Shown: positions 47,915-56,108 of the stretch, piece after piece
Layout: each line of letters begins with the position of its first letter
Numbering within the stretch: position 1 is the first letter of the stretch
Assembly (NCBI GenBank): GCA_016125495.1
Contig: WGLQ01000006.1
Span: forward strand, 1 to 64,000
Reading direction: 5' to 3'
From: Hyphomicrobiales bacterium
Lineage (GTDB): Bacteria; Pseudomonadota; Alphaproteobacteria; Rhizobiales; RI-29
DNA: 64,000 nucleotides
Notes under the pieces: generated by a model
Databases searched by the model: none
What the model was told of the DNA's origin: nothing
Seen by the model: the letters and a program-made list of their open reading frames with translations, nothing else
Program-made: the position numbers and the translations under genes

Positions 47915-48514
47915 TCAGGAGCCCGGGCGCACCATGCTGAAGACCTCATCGACCACGGTGTAGTCGTGATAGCCGAGCCGGGCGATCGGGCGAGCGCGCT
48001 CGATCACGACCCTGCCGGCCTCCAACAGACCGTCGTCGATGTGGATGCCGACGACCTTGCCGATCACCATGGCATAGGGCATCGCGGACCCTTCGGCGGG
48101 GAGTTCCACCGTGCGCTCATAGACACATTCGAGGGCGACGGGGCTCTCGGCGACGCGCGGCGGGCGAACGAGGCGCGAGGGGGCGGGCGTCAGGCCGGCC
48201 AGCTCGAACTCGTCGACCTCGGGCGGCACGCTCGCCGACGAAACGTTCATGGCCTCGCGCAATGCCCACGTCGCGAGCGAACAGACGAATTCGCCGGTCT
48301 CCTCGCAGTTGCGCTGGCTGTCCTTGCGGCCGGCCGAGGCGAACATGACGTAGTGCGGCCGATCGCCGACCGCATTGAAGAAGCTGTAGGGTGCGAGATT
48401 GCGGGTGCCATCGGTTGCGAGGCTCGAAATCCAGCCGATGGGACGTGGCACCACCAACGCCTTGAAGGGGTCGTGCGCCAGCCCATGGTCGTTGCGGATC
48501 GCGTCGTAGAACAT
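47915..48514 (-). CDS. Flavin reductase-like FMN-binding protein
   Basis: A 199-residue member of the flavin reductase/FMN-binding split-barrel family: VVPRPIGWISSLATDGTRNL, then APYSFFNAVGDRPHYVMFAS, and GEFVCSLATWALREAMN. It probably binds FMN and may reduce it with NAD(P)H. It lies 37 nt after the nitroreductase gene on the same strand, so the two may form a flavin-linked pair. ATG 48514 starts the conserved domain; the longer frame overlaps the neighbour. Confidence 0.87.
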   Translation of the reverse strand: MFYDAIRNDHGLAHDPFKALVVPRPIGWISSLATDGTRNLAPYSFFNAVGDRPHYVMFASAGRKDSQRNCEETGEFVCSLATWALREAMNVSSASVPPEVDEFELAGLTPAPSRLVRPPRVAESPVALECVYERTVELPAEGSAMPYAMVIGKVVGIHIDDGLLEAGRVVIERARPIARLGYHDYTVVDEVFSMVRPGS

Positions 48515-48551
48515 CCAAAGCCCCCTCGTCGGCTCGCGCTCGCAGCGCCTT

Positions 48552-49148
48552 TCAATCACCCACGGCCACCTGCGGCGCACGCCAGAGCGTGACCTTTCGC
48601 TCGAGATCGGGGCGCGGCCGGTCGATCGGCCGCTCCGATGGGGTGCCGACATAGATGAACCCGGCGACGCGCTCGTGCGATGCAAGACCAAGCAATATCC
48701 CGGCTGCCTCGCTGTAGCTCAACCATTCCGTCACCCACTGCGCGCCGAAGCCGAGCGCGGTCGCCGCGAGCAGGATGTTCTGGCAGACCGCGCCCGCCGA
48801 AAGGGTCTGCTCCCAGAGCGGGACCGGGGCATCCTGCACCGGTGAGGAAACCACGCAGATGACCGTCGGCGCCCGCAAGAGGCGGCCAGCGTCCTCTTCC
48901 AGCGATTTCGCCTCGCGACCACGCGATTCCTCGAGAGCCGCGATGCCGGCCAGCAACTCGCCGAACTGGCGACGCGCCTCGCCCTCGAAAACGATGAAGC
49001 GCCACGGCTCGAGCTTCTTGTGGTCCGGCACTCGCGCCGCCGCGGTCAGGATGATTTCGAGCGCCTCGTCGCCGGGTCCCGGCTCGCCCAGCCATTTGGT
49101 CGAGACCGAGCGGCGCGTCAGCAAGAGCTCGATGGCGTCTTGGTTCAT
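48552..49148 (-). CDS. Nitroreductase-family protein
   Basis: A 198-residue FMN-dependent oxidoreductase: LLLTRRSVSTKW at the N terminus, AARVPDHKKLEPWRFIVFEG, and LSAGAVCQNILLAATALGFG. The short form with VPDHKKLEPWR resembles the YdjA group. Substrate unknown. The start at 49148 is divergent from the VWA gene at 49269; the 120-nt gap contains TATATGAT at about 49202, a possible -10. Confidence 0.88.
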   Translation of the reverse strand: MNQDAIELLLTRRSVSTKWLGEPGPGDEALEIILTAAARVPDHKKLEPWRFIVFEGEARRQFGELLAGIAALEESRGREAKSLEEDAGRLLRAPTVICVVSSPVQDAPVPLWEQTLSAGAVCQNILLAATALGFGAQWVTEWLSYSEAAGILLGLASHERVAGFIYVGTPSERPIDRPRPDLERKVTLWRAPQVAVGD

Positions 49149-49268
49149 GTCGAACTCCAGGGAAAGCGGGGCTTGCCGGCTTCGCTTGTGGCGTTTGCGT
49201 GGATATATGATGGTGCACCGGAACTCGACCGGAAAGTGTCGAGCCAGCAATGCGGGAGCGGACGAAGG

Positions 49269-51473
49269 ATGCGTGTTTCGCCGAACCTCGAGCCAGACCG
49301 CAGGGCACCCGCCCCTGCCCGCAACTGCCGTCGCGCTCGATCGCCACGGTTCGGCTGGCGCCGGGCGACTGGCCTGCTGCTCGCATGGGGCTTGGTGGCG
49401 GCCTCGTCGGTCGTGTCCGGAACCCCGGCCCAAGCTCAGCGGGACCAGAGCCGACCGGCGACCGTGATCGTTTTCGATGGCTCCGGCTCGATGTGGGGTG
49501 AGTTGGACGGCGTGAACAAAGTCGGGGCCGCGCGGGCCTCGATCATCGAGCGCCTTCCCGCCGCGGCCCGCCGGCTGGATCTCGGACTGGTTGCCTTTGG
49601 TCACCGGCGCAAGTCCGACTGCAGCGATGCCGAATTGCTGCGCCCGATCGCCCCGGGGGGCGCCGACGAACTCGGCCAGCTGCTGGCAGGCGTCAGCCCG
49701 CGCGGCAGAACGCCACTCGCGACAGCGCTCGATGTGGCCGGGCAGGCGCTCGAAGACCGAGGGGCGATCGGCGAGGAAACGGCCACAGCCGGTGGCGATG
49801 GCGACGACGCCCAGGGGCCACGCAGCGAGCTGATCCTGCTGGTTGTCGATGGCTTCGAGAATTGCAAGCGCGACCCCTGCGAAACGGCCAGCGAGCTGCT
49901 CGAGCAGCGCGCGGGGCTGCGCATAGAAGCGCTAGCGCTCAACCCCAAGGACGCCGAACTCGAAGGCCTCGCCTGTTTCGGACGTGGCGAGCGCAGCCGG
50001 CTGACGGTGGTGCGCTCGCGCGGCGATCTCGAGGAAGGGCTCGACCGGGTCCTGAAGTCACCGCAAGACGAGGTTCGCCCGGTCGCCGTTCCCGTCACAC
50101 CGCCAGCACGGCCAACGGGTCCGCCCCGTCTCGTGCTGTCGGCCGTGCTTGCCCCCGACAACATGCCGATCGACGAGCCGGTGCAATGGCGTGTCGTGGC
50201 GCTCGACCAGGAAACCCGTGAGCGGATGGTGGAAGCGAGACGGCTCGGCCGGCAGGCGAACCAAGCCGCGCCGGCCGGCTCGCGGCGGAACGGAGCCGAT
50301 CAGGGCCCCGACAGCGACGTGCTCTTCGCCGGCACGGCCATCAACCCGGTGCTCGATGCGCCCCCCGGGCGCTACCGTGTCGAGATCGGTCATGGCCTTG
50401 CGACCGCCGGCATCGAGGTGGAGGTCGCGGAACTCGGCGATACGCGTATCGAGGCGGCGATCGAGGCGGCAAAACTGGCGCTGGTTGCACACGCCAACCC
50501 GGGCAGCCCGCTGCTCGACGGTGTCTTCTTTACCCTCCACGGCGCGCCGGACAGCGAGACGAGCGAAATTTTCACCATGAGCCGCGAGGTTCAACCGCAA
50601 TACGTCCTGCCACCGGGCTCCTATCAGGTGAGTGCCCAATACGGCCTCTCACGCACCGAGACCACGGTCAGTCTGTCGCCGGGCGACGATCGGCACGTCG
50701 AACTCTACCTCTATGTCGGGGCGCTCGCCGTCAGTGCGGACGACGGCAATGGCGGAACCCTTGGAAATGTCCTCTTCATCGTCGAGGAAGACGATCCGGG
50801 CGCGGCGAGCGGACGGCGCGAAGTGGCACGATCGGCGGCGCCGAGCCCGGTCTTCACCCTTCCCGCCAATGTCTATCACGTGACGGCGACGCGCGGCCTC
50901 GCGCAGGTGCGCCGGACCTTCACCGTCCAGCCGGGCCAAGTGACGCGGCGGCGCCTCGAACTGGCCGCGGCGACCATCGACGCTGCCGCCCGCCTCGGAA
51001 GTGAAGGCGCTCCCCTCGTCACGGGCGTGACATATCGGGTCTACCGCGAGGGTGAGGCCACCGATGGCGAAACGTTCACGCCCGTGCTGACCACGGCGCG
51101 ACCGAAGGCGACCCTCGAGCTCACACCCGGACGCTACCGGATCGTCGGAACACTGACGCCGGGCAATGCGCTGGCGACGACGAGCGTCCGGCTCGGCCCG
51201 GGTGACCATGCCGACATCACGCTCGTCTATGAAGCCGGCGAGGTAGCCCTTGCGCTCAGCGACCCCAACGGCCTCAAGATCGTCCGGGACGTCTACTGGC
51301 GCGTCGTCGATGCGCAGGGCCGTCCCGTCTGGCAATCGGGTAGCCTCGAGCCACGGGCGTTCCTGGCGCCCGGCCGGTACACTGTCACGGCCGAGCACCG
51401 TGACCGGGCGGTGACCGCGGACATCACGGTGGCCGCCGGCGAAGCCAAGGAGATCGCCCTGACTTGGCGATGA
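49269..51473 (+). CDS. Secreted VWA protein with five PGxYxV repeats
   Basis: A 734-residue protein. A basic N terminus and a hydrophobic core (ATGLLLAWGLVAASSVV) ending near AQAQ form a signal peptide. Residues about 65-260 are a von Willebrand A domain with an intact MIDAS start DGSGSM (Asp70, Ser72, Ser74), a Thr in RGRTPLATALD and VDGFENCKRD. The remaining 470 residues contain at least five beta-type repeats with the core PGxYxV, e.g. LPPGSYQVSAQYG and LAPGRYTVTAEHR. The repeats resemble carboxypeptidase-regulatory or Ig-like folds. I recall similar proteins in Hyphomicrobiales, without known role. It is followed by a paralogue. Confidence 0.8.
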   Translation: MRVSPNLEPDRRAPAPARNCRRARSPRFGWRRATGLLLAWGLVAASSVVSGTPAQAQRDQSRPATVIVFDGSGSMWGELDGVNKVGAARASIIERLPAAARRLDLGLVAFGHRRKSDCSDAELLRPIAPGGADELGQLLAGVSPRGRTPLATALDVAGQALEDRGAIGEETATAGGDGDDAQGPRSELILLVVDGFENCKRDPCETASELLEQRAGLRIEALALNPKDAELEGLACFGRGERSRLTVVRSRGDLEEGLDRVLKSPQDEVRPVAVPVTPPARPTGPPRLVLSAVLAPDNMPIDEPVQWRVVALDQETRERMVEARRLGRQANQAAPAGSRRNGADQGPDSDVLFAGTAINPVLDAPPGRYRVEIGHGLATAGIEVEVAELGDTRIEAAIEAAKLALVAHANPGSPLLDGVFFTLHGAPDSETSEIFTMSREVQPQYVLPPGSYQVSAQYGLSRTETTVSLSPGDDRHVELYLYVGALAVSADDGNGGTLGNVLFIVEEDDPGAASGRREVARSAAPSPVFTLPANVYHVTATRGLAQVRRTFTVQPGQVTRRRLELAAATIDAAARLGSEGAPLVTGVTYRVYREGEATDGETFTPVLTTARPKATLELTPGRYRIVGTLTPGNALATTSVRLGPGDHADITLVYEAGEVALALSDPNGLKIVRDVYWRVVDAQGRPVWQSGSLEPRAFLAPGRYTVTAEHRDRAVTADITVAAGEAKEIALTWR

Positions 51474-51720
51474 TCGCAACCGGACGGTCGGGCCTTACGG
51501 CAGCAAGTCCCGCAAACACGGGCAATGCACGCGAAGGAGGAATCTGGCAGGCTCTTGCGGACGTGATTTCGCCATCCCGGACTGGCATGCCGAGCCGGCA
51601 CTGGCTGGCGAATCGCGACCCGAACCATCTCGGCTGCCAGCCATGGCGGAGGCGGTCGGGGGCGGGGCGGCACGAGGCTGCAGTCGCAGCGCAGTCGAGG
51701 CGGCCGACGAACGCCAGCCA

Positions 51721-53391
51721 ATGGAACAACTTCAACCCGGCCGAAACTCCGTGACAGCGCACCCCTCAGACCAATCAGAGCATCGCGCCGGAGCCACCGG
51801 GACGGCACAACTGCGTCCATCGGCGAAGCTCGGCGCCGCCATCCTGGTTGGCCTGATCGCAGCCGTGGTCGCGCTCGGCACTGTCGCCGGCCCGCTCGCC
51901 GCGCAGGTTGCGACCGAGAGGGCCCGCGCGATCCTCGTCATCGAGTCCAGCGAGAGCATGGCGAACGATCTTTCGGGCGTGCGCGCCTTCGTTGCCATGG
52001 GCAACGCGCTGGCGGCGAATTTCGTGACGTTCGACGGCTCCATCGACATGGGGCTCGACGTGATGGGGCAGGACGCCTGCACCGAACCGCGCACGATGCG
52101 CCCGGTCGGGCCGCTCGAGGCGCTTGCATTCGCCAAGCCCGTCAGTGCGCTGCGGCCGGCGGGGCAGGCGGCGCTGACGCCGGCGCTGCTGGCGGCTGCA
52201 AGGCGGCTCGGGGGGGAAGCCGCCGGATCACGCAGTCTCATCGTGATCGGGACGGGGGCCGATTCGTGCTCGCCGACGCCCTGCGCCGTGTCCGATGAAC
52301 TGGCGCGGGACCATCCTGGCCTCGAGGTTCATACGATCGCATTTCCGAGCGGAGGCGCGGACAATACCGCCCTCGCCTGCATTGCTCGGGCGACAGGTGG
52401 CCTCTATCGGGCAGCTGGCACGCAGAGCGAACTCGCCGCCGCGCTCAATGCGGTTTTCACGCGCGCGCTGGCGCGCCGAGACGACGAAAGCGCGGCCAGT
52501 GCCGCATGGGGCACGGCCGTCGTTGCGCCGCCCAAGAGCGCGGCGGCCAACTGGGACGTGCGCACCAATCAGACCGCAACCGAGCCGGTTCCGCAGGCCC
52601 CCGCCACGCCAGCGGCAGCGCCGGCCCGCACCCTGCAATTGCGCGCGATCCTCAACGAAGGCGGGCCGCAGATTCCTTCCGGCCTCGTCTGGCGGGTGTT
52701 TTCGGCTGGCAGCAATGCCAGTGCGCTCAATCTGGTGGCGACGGCCAAGGAAGCGACCCCACGGTTCGCTCTTCCGCCGGGCGACTACCTGGTGAATGCT
52801 TCCTATGGGCGGGCACACGTGACCAAGCCACTGAAGGTCGCGCTCGCGGACGGCAGCCCACTGGAACTCGAACTCGTACTCAATGCCGGTGGCTTGCGGG
52901 TCAACGCGGTCGCCACCGACGGAAAGCCGATCCGCGAACGGCGCATGACGTTCGATGTCTACCTCGACGAGCGCAACCAGTCGGGTGAACGGCCGCTGTT
53001 GCTCTCCGACGTCGCCGGTGGGCTGATCGTCAGGCTCAACTCCGGACTCTATCACGTGGTCAGCAGGCTCGGGGATGCCAACGCCACCGTCGCCGCCGAC
53101 GTTTCGGTCGAGGCCGGTAAGCTGACGGAGGTCACGTTCTCACACAACGGCGGACGGATCACATTCAAGCTGGTGCAGACTCCGGGAGGCGAAGCGCTCG
53201 CCGATACCCGGTGGCGGATCGTCGATGCGGCCGGTGAACTCGTCAAGGAAACGGCCGGGGCACTACCCACGCACATCCTTGCGCCCGGGAGCTATACCGT
53301 GACCGCGATCCGTGGCGAGCAGAGTTATCAGCGCACCTTCACGGTCGCTGCCGATGCCGTCGGCGAGGTCGAGGTCGTCGCCAGCCAGTGA
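51721..53391 (+). CDS. Second secreted VWA-like protein, altered MIDAS
   Basis: A 556-residue paralogue of the preceding gene. A hydrophobic segment (about 37-62) may be a signal peptide or signal anchor. The VWA domain begins ILVIESSESM: Glu75 replaces the MIDAS Asp while Ser77 and Ser79 remain. Later segments correspond (RPAGQAALTPALLAAARRLG, LIVIGTGADSCSPTPC). Three PGxYxV-type repeats follow (LPPGDYLVNASYG, LNSGLYHVVSRLG, LAPGSYTVTAIRG). It starts about 250 nt after the first VWA gene, on the same strand. The start could be ATG 51721 or GTG 51751. Confidence 0.75.
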   Translation: MEQLQPGRNSVTAHPSDQSEHRAGATGTAQLRPSAKLGAAILVGLIAAVVALGTVAGPLAAQVATERARAILVIESSESMANDLSGVRAFVAMGNALAANFVTFDGSIDMGLDVMGQDACTEPRTMRPVGPLEALAFAKPVSALRPAGQAALTPALLAAARRLGGEAAGSRSLIVIGTGADSCSPTPCAVSDELARDHPGLEVHTIAFPSGGADNTALACIARATGGLYRAAGTQSELAAALNAVFTRALARRDDESAASAAWGTAVVAPPKSAAANWDVRTNQTATEPVPQAPATPAAAPARTLQLRAILNEGGPQIPSGLVWRVFSAGSNASALNLVATAKEATPRFALPPGDYLVNASYGRAHVTKPLKVALADGSPLELELVLNAGGLRVNAVATDGKPIRERRMTFDVYLDERNQSGERPLLLSDVAGGLIVRLNSGLYHVVSRLGDANATVAADVSVEAGKLTEVTFSHNGGRITFKLVQTPGGEALADTRWRIVDAAGELVKETAGALPTHILAPGSYTVTAIRGEQSYQRTFTVAADAVGEVEVVASQ

Positions 53392-53447
53392 GCGCCGCAA
53401 GCCGGGCAGGAAACACGGCCACGCGCATCACGGCGCCGATCCGGAAC

Positions 53448-54194
53448 CTAGAAATCGTCCAACACCCAGTCCGTCGGGCATTGTACGCGGCGCATGCGCG
53501 CATCGGCGATCCGCTCGGCGTCGGGTCGGCCGGCACCGGAAAACAGGCGGCGGGCGAGTTGCCAATGCTCGCATGCGCTGGTCAGATCACCATCGCGCTC
53601 GGCGAGATCGCCGAGATTGAGGCGGGCGAGGGCCTCGAGTTCGGGGTCACGGAGAGCGTGGCACACGACGAGGGCGCGCTGGAGGGCGTCTCGGGCCGGT
53701 ACCAGTTGGCCACCCGCCAGATATTCCTCACCCTGCTCGATGAGGAGACGCGCGAGGGTCGGTGAGTCGCCGAGGCGCTCGGCCCGCTCGAGAGCGGTTT
53801 CGGCGTGCTGGGCCTTCGTGCGAGCAGGCAGGGGCTGCTCGTCGGGCTCCCCCGGCGATGGAACCTCGTCGGGCTTGCCTGGCGCCTCATCCCCGTCGCC
53901 CGGAATCTGGATCTCGTCGATCTGGCGCTCGCGCCGTGGCCCGGGCCTCGCGGCGACCGGTCTTGCGACCGCCGGCGCGCCATTGCCGACCTCGAAGCCC
54001 ACGCCTCCGCCGTTCGCGACGGCGCCGTTACCGTCCAACGGCTCGCCGGGCACGACCGTCCCGTCCGGCTGCGACGCGGTGCGATCCGGCGTTTTCTCGT
54101 CCTCGGCTCGCGGCTCACGCACCCGGCGCGTGCGGCCCGCTGTCAGAACGACGACGAGCAGCACGACGACCAATGCGACGATGAGGATGGACAT
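53448..54194 (-). CDS. Membrane-anchored TPR-like protein
   Basis: A 248-residue protein. MSILIVALVVVLLVVVLTAG is a single membrane anchor. An acidic, Pro/Gly-rich linker follows (about 25-150), then TPR-like helices (about 155-240: HAETALERAERLGDSPTLAR, LVPARDALQRALVVCHALRD, LARLNLGDLAERDGDLTSAC). It is probably anchored in the inner membrane; which side the TPR faces is unclear. It is convergent with the second VWA gene (57-nt gap). TPR domains bind protein partners, so it may belong with the VWA pair (inference). Confidence 0.7.
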   Translation of the reverse strand: MSILIVALVVVLLVVVLTAGRTRRVREPRAEDEKTPDRTASQPDGTVVPGEPLDGNGAVANGGGVGFEVGNGAPAVARPVAARPGPRRERQIDEIQIPGDGDEAPGKPDEVPSPGEPDEQPLPARTKAQHAETALERAERLGDSPTLARLLIEQGEEYLAGGQLVPARDALQRALVVCHALRDPELEALARLNLGDLAERDGDLTSACEHWQLARRLFSGAGRPDAERIADARMRRVQCPTDWVLDDF

Positions 54195-54314
54195 CGGGGG
54201 CACCTTGCGGTTCGCGAGCTTGCATTTGAGACCGGGGGGACGCGCGAAGCAAGGTGGCGGGGCGGGCGCCGGCAGGTCGCGCCGCCCCGGACATTGGATG
54301 ATACAGACCAGCGA

Positions 54315-54357
54315 CGATGAGGCCCCGTCGCGCCTCGGGGGCGACGGGGCCTCGTCG
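54315..54357 (-). terminator. Long stem-loop between the CARDB and TPR genes
   Basis: GAGGCCCCGTCGC (54319-54331) pairs perfectly with GCGACGGGGCCTC (54341-54353). Four more pairs, one of them G-T, extend the stem to 17 bp. It lies about 50 nt after the stop of the CARDB-like gene. No T tract, so it may be a terminator or an mRNA-stabilising hairpin. Confidence 0.5.
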
Positions 54358-54367
54358 ATCATGCCTT

Positions 54368-54399
54368 GCGATCAGGTCTGGCGATCAGGTCTGGCGATC
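54368..54399. repeat. 13-bp tandem repeat, about 2.5 copies
   Basis: GCGATCAGGTCTG is repeated exactly at 54368-54380 and 54381-54393, followed by GCGATC. It stands immediately after the stop codon of the CARDB-like gene. Probably replication slippage. Confidence 0.8.
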
Positions 54400-54403
54400 G
54401 CTG

Positions 54404-54877
54404 TCACGTGCAGCGCGTGCGCACGCGCACCGTCAGCGCGTTGTTCAACTCGTTGGCCTCCTCGATCCGGTTGCGCGGATCGGCGATGACGCGCAGGCGC
54501 CGCGAGCCATCGTAGTCGACCTTGCTGCGCAGGGTCCCGATGTTGACCCGGATCGAGATGGATTCGCCCGGATCGAGCGCCTTGATGCGAACCTCGGCAT
54601 CCTTGAAGCCGGCGTCCGCGAGGTCCTGGACGCGCAGGATCGGCGAAATCCAGAGGGCCTTGGAACGGGTATGGCCACGGTTCTTGATGACGACGTCACC
54701 CACGATGGCGGGCGAGAGGGCGTTGCAGCGATCGGTCGAATAGAGTTCGACCGACTGGATCACGAGATCGGGCCGCAGGTCGTGGCGGGGCCTGGCCTCG
54801 GCCGTGGCGACAGTGGCGAGGGCGCCACCAGCGGCAACGAATGCGGCGAGTGCAAGGGTGGTGATGGGCTTCGACAT
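54404..54877 (-). CDS. Secreted CARDB-like protein
   Basis: A 157-residue protein with a signal peptide (MSKPITTLALAAFVAAGGAL, cleavage near AEARP). The rest is one beta-sandwich of CARDB type: DLVIQSVELYSTDRCNALSP, VGDVVIKNRGHTRSK, GESISIRVNIG and the typical end IEEANELNNALTVRVR. CARDB domains are usually adhesion or binding modules. Two Cys (in TDRCN and the last RTRCT) may form a disulfide. Partner unknown. Confidence 0.75.
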   Translation of the reverse strand: MSKPITTLALAAFVAAGGALATVATAEARPRHDLRPDLVIQSVELYSTDRCNALSPAIVGDVVIKNRGHTRSKALWISPILRVQDLADAGFKDAEVRIKALDPGESISIRVNIGTLRSKVDYDGSRRLRVIADPRNRIEEANELNNALTVRVRTRCT

Positions 54878-55136
54878 GTGCTGACCTCCTGTTGGATCGA
54901 GACGGGGAGGGGGGCCTTGCGGCTCGGCGCGCCACCTCGTCTCAACGTGAAGTCAGTTCTGCCGCCTGCGGGCTGAATGGTGGTTGAACGAACCTGGGCG
55001 GCAATGCGGCGGGCGGTCACGGGTGAGTGAGGCGGCGCAAGCGAAAGGTGCCCAGGAAACGGAGGGCAGGGCCGGCAATCGCGTTGTGCGAACGGCGACT
55101 CGCCGCCAGTCTGGGGGCTGATCGGTGGAGGCTGCC

Positions 55137-56084
55137 ATGCTCGAAACGATTCCGCGCTCAAGCTTCAGGACGGTGCTCGCCGATCCGCCGTGGCAGTTCC
55201 AGAACCGAACCGGAAAGATAGCGCCCGAGCACCGTCGCTTGTCGCGCTACGGCACGATGAGTCTCGACGAAGTGCTGGCGATGCCGGTCGCCGACATAGC
55301 CGATACCCCGGCACATCTCTACCTCTGGGTTCCCAACGCCCTCCTGCCCGAGGGGTTGCGCGTCATGGCCGCGTGGGGCTTCGACTACAAGAGCAACATC
55401 GTCTGGCACAAGATCAGGAAGGACGGCGGTCCGGATGGGCGCGGTGTCGGCTTCTACTTTCGCAACACGACCGAACTGGTGCTGTTCGGCGTGCGCGGCA
55501 AGAACGCTCGCACTCGCCAAGCCGGACGACGGCAAGTCAACATCATCAAGACCCAGAAGCGGGAGCACTCTCGCAAGCCCGACGAACTCTACGACCTGAT
55601 CGAGGCGTGCAGCCAAGGGCCATTCCTGGAGCTGTTTGCTCGCGGCCCGCGGGCGGGCTGGACCGTCTGGGGCGATCAGGCCGAGGACTATGCGCCGAGT
55701 TGGGCGACCTATGCGAACCACTCGGCCGCCGGTTCGGACCTCGGCGAGCGCACCGGATCGAATGTCGTCATCCCGAGCGCAGCACAGGGCGGGCGGGTGG
55801 TGCGCTCGCTGGAGGAATCCGAGATCATACGAAAGCGCACCGTCGCCAATTGCCTGGAGCCGGAGGAATTCATCGGCACGGCTCTCCGACAGGCCCCCGG
55901 AAACGCGGTCACGGCCATCGATGCCCTGGCGGCCTATCGAACGACATGCTCGGCCAGGGGGCTCAATCCGGTTCCGCAACTCGCGTTCTGGAGGTCGCTC
56001 AGCGCCAAGGCGCCCCTGCTCGGTGCCGTCAAGGTGACGCGTGACGGCCGGGTGACGTACGTCGGGGTGGGACTCGCTGCCTAG
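55137..56084 (+). CDS. MT-A70-family adenine methyltransferase with extra C-terminal domain
   Basis: A 315-residue protein. The catalytic DPPW lies at 16-19 (TVLADPPWQFQNRTGK), followed by MSLDEVLAMPVADIADTPAH, LYLWVPNALLPEGLRVMAAW and the SAM-pocket segment FLELFARGPRAGWTVWGDQ. It should methylate N6 of adenine in DNA. No restriction enzyme is adjacent. Residues 225-313 are an extra domain (DALAAYRTTCSARGLNPVPQ, then GRVTYVGVGL) that resembles the tail of the four-TM protein at 33048. ATG 55137 has GGTGGAGG 5 nt upstream. Such solitary MTases are common on mobile elements. Confidence 0.88.
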   Translation: MLETIPRSSFRTVLADPPWQFQNRTGKIAPEHRRLSRYGTMSLDEVLAMPVADIADTPAHLYLWVPNALLPEGLRVMAAWGFDYKSNIVWHKIRKDGGPDGRGVGFYFRNTTELVLFGVRGKNARTRQAGRRQVNIIKTQKREHSRKPDELYDLIEACSQGPFLELFARGPRAGWTVWGDQAEDYAPSWATYANHSAAGSDLGERTGSNVVIPSAAQGGRVVRSLEESEIIRKRTVANCLEPEEFIGTALRQAPGNAVTAIDALAAYRTTCSARGLNPVPQLAFWRSLSAKAPLLGAVKVTRDGRVTYVGVGLAA

Positions 56085-56108
56085 TTGGCACGCTTGGCGA
56101 GGGTGGTG

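Noticed and set aside
54368-54399. 13-bp tandem repeat as a regulatory iteron
   Set aside because: Only two and a half copies, directly after a stop codon; slippage is the simpler explanation.
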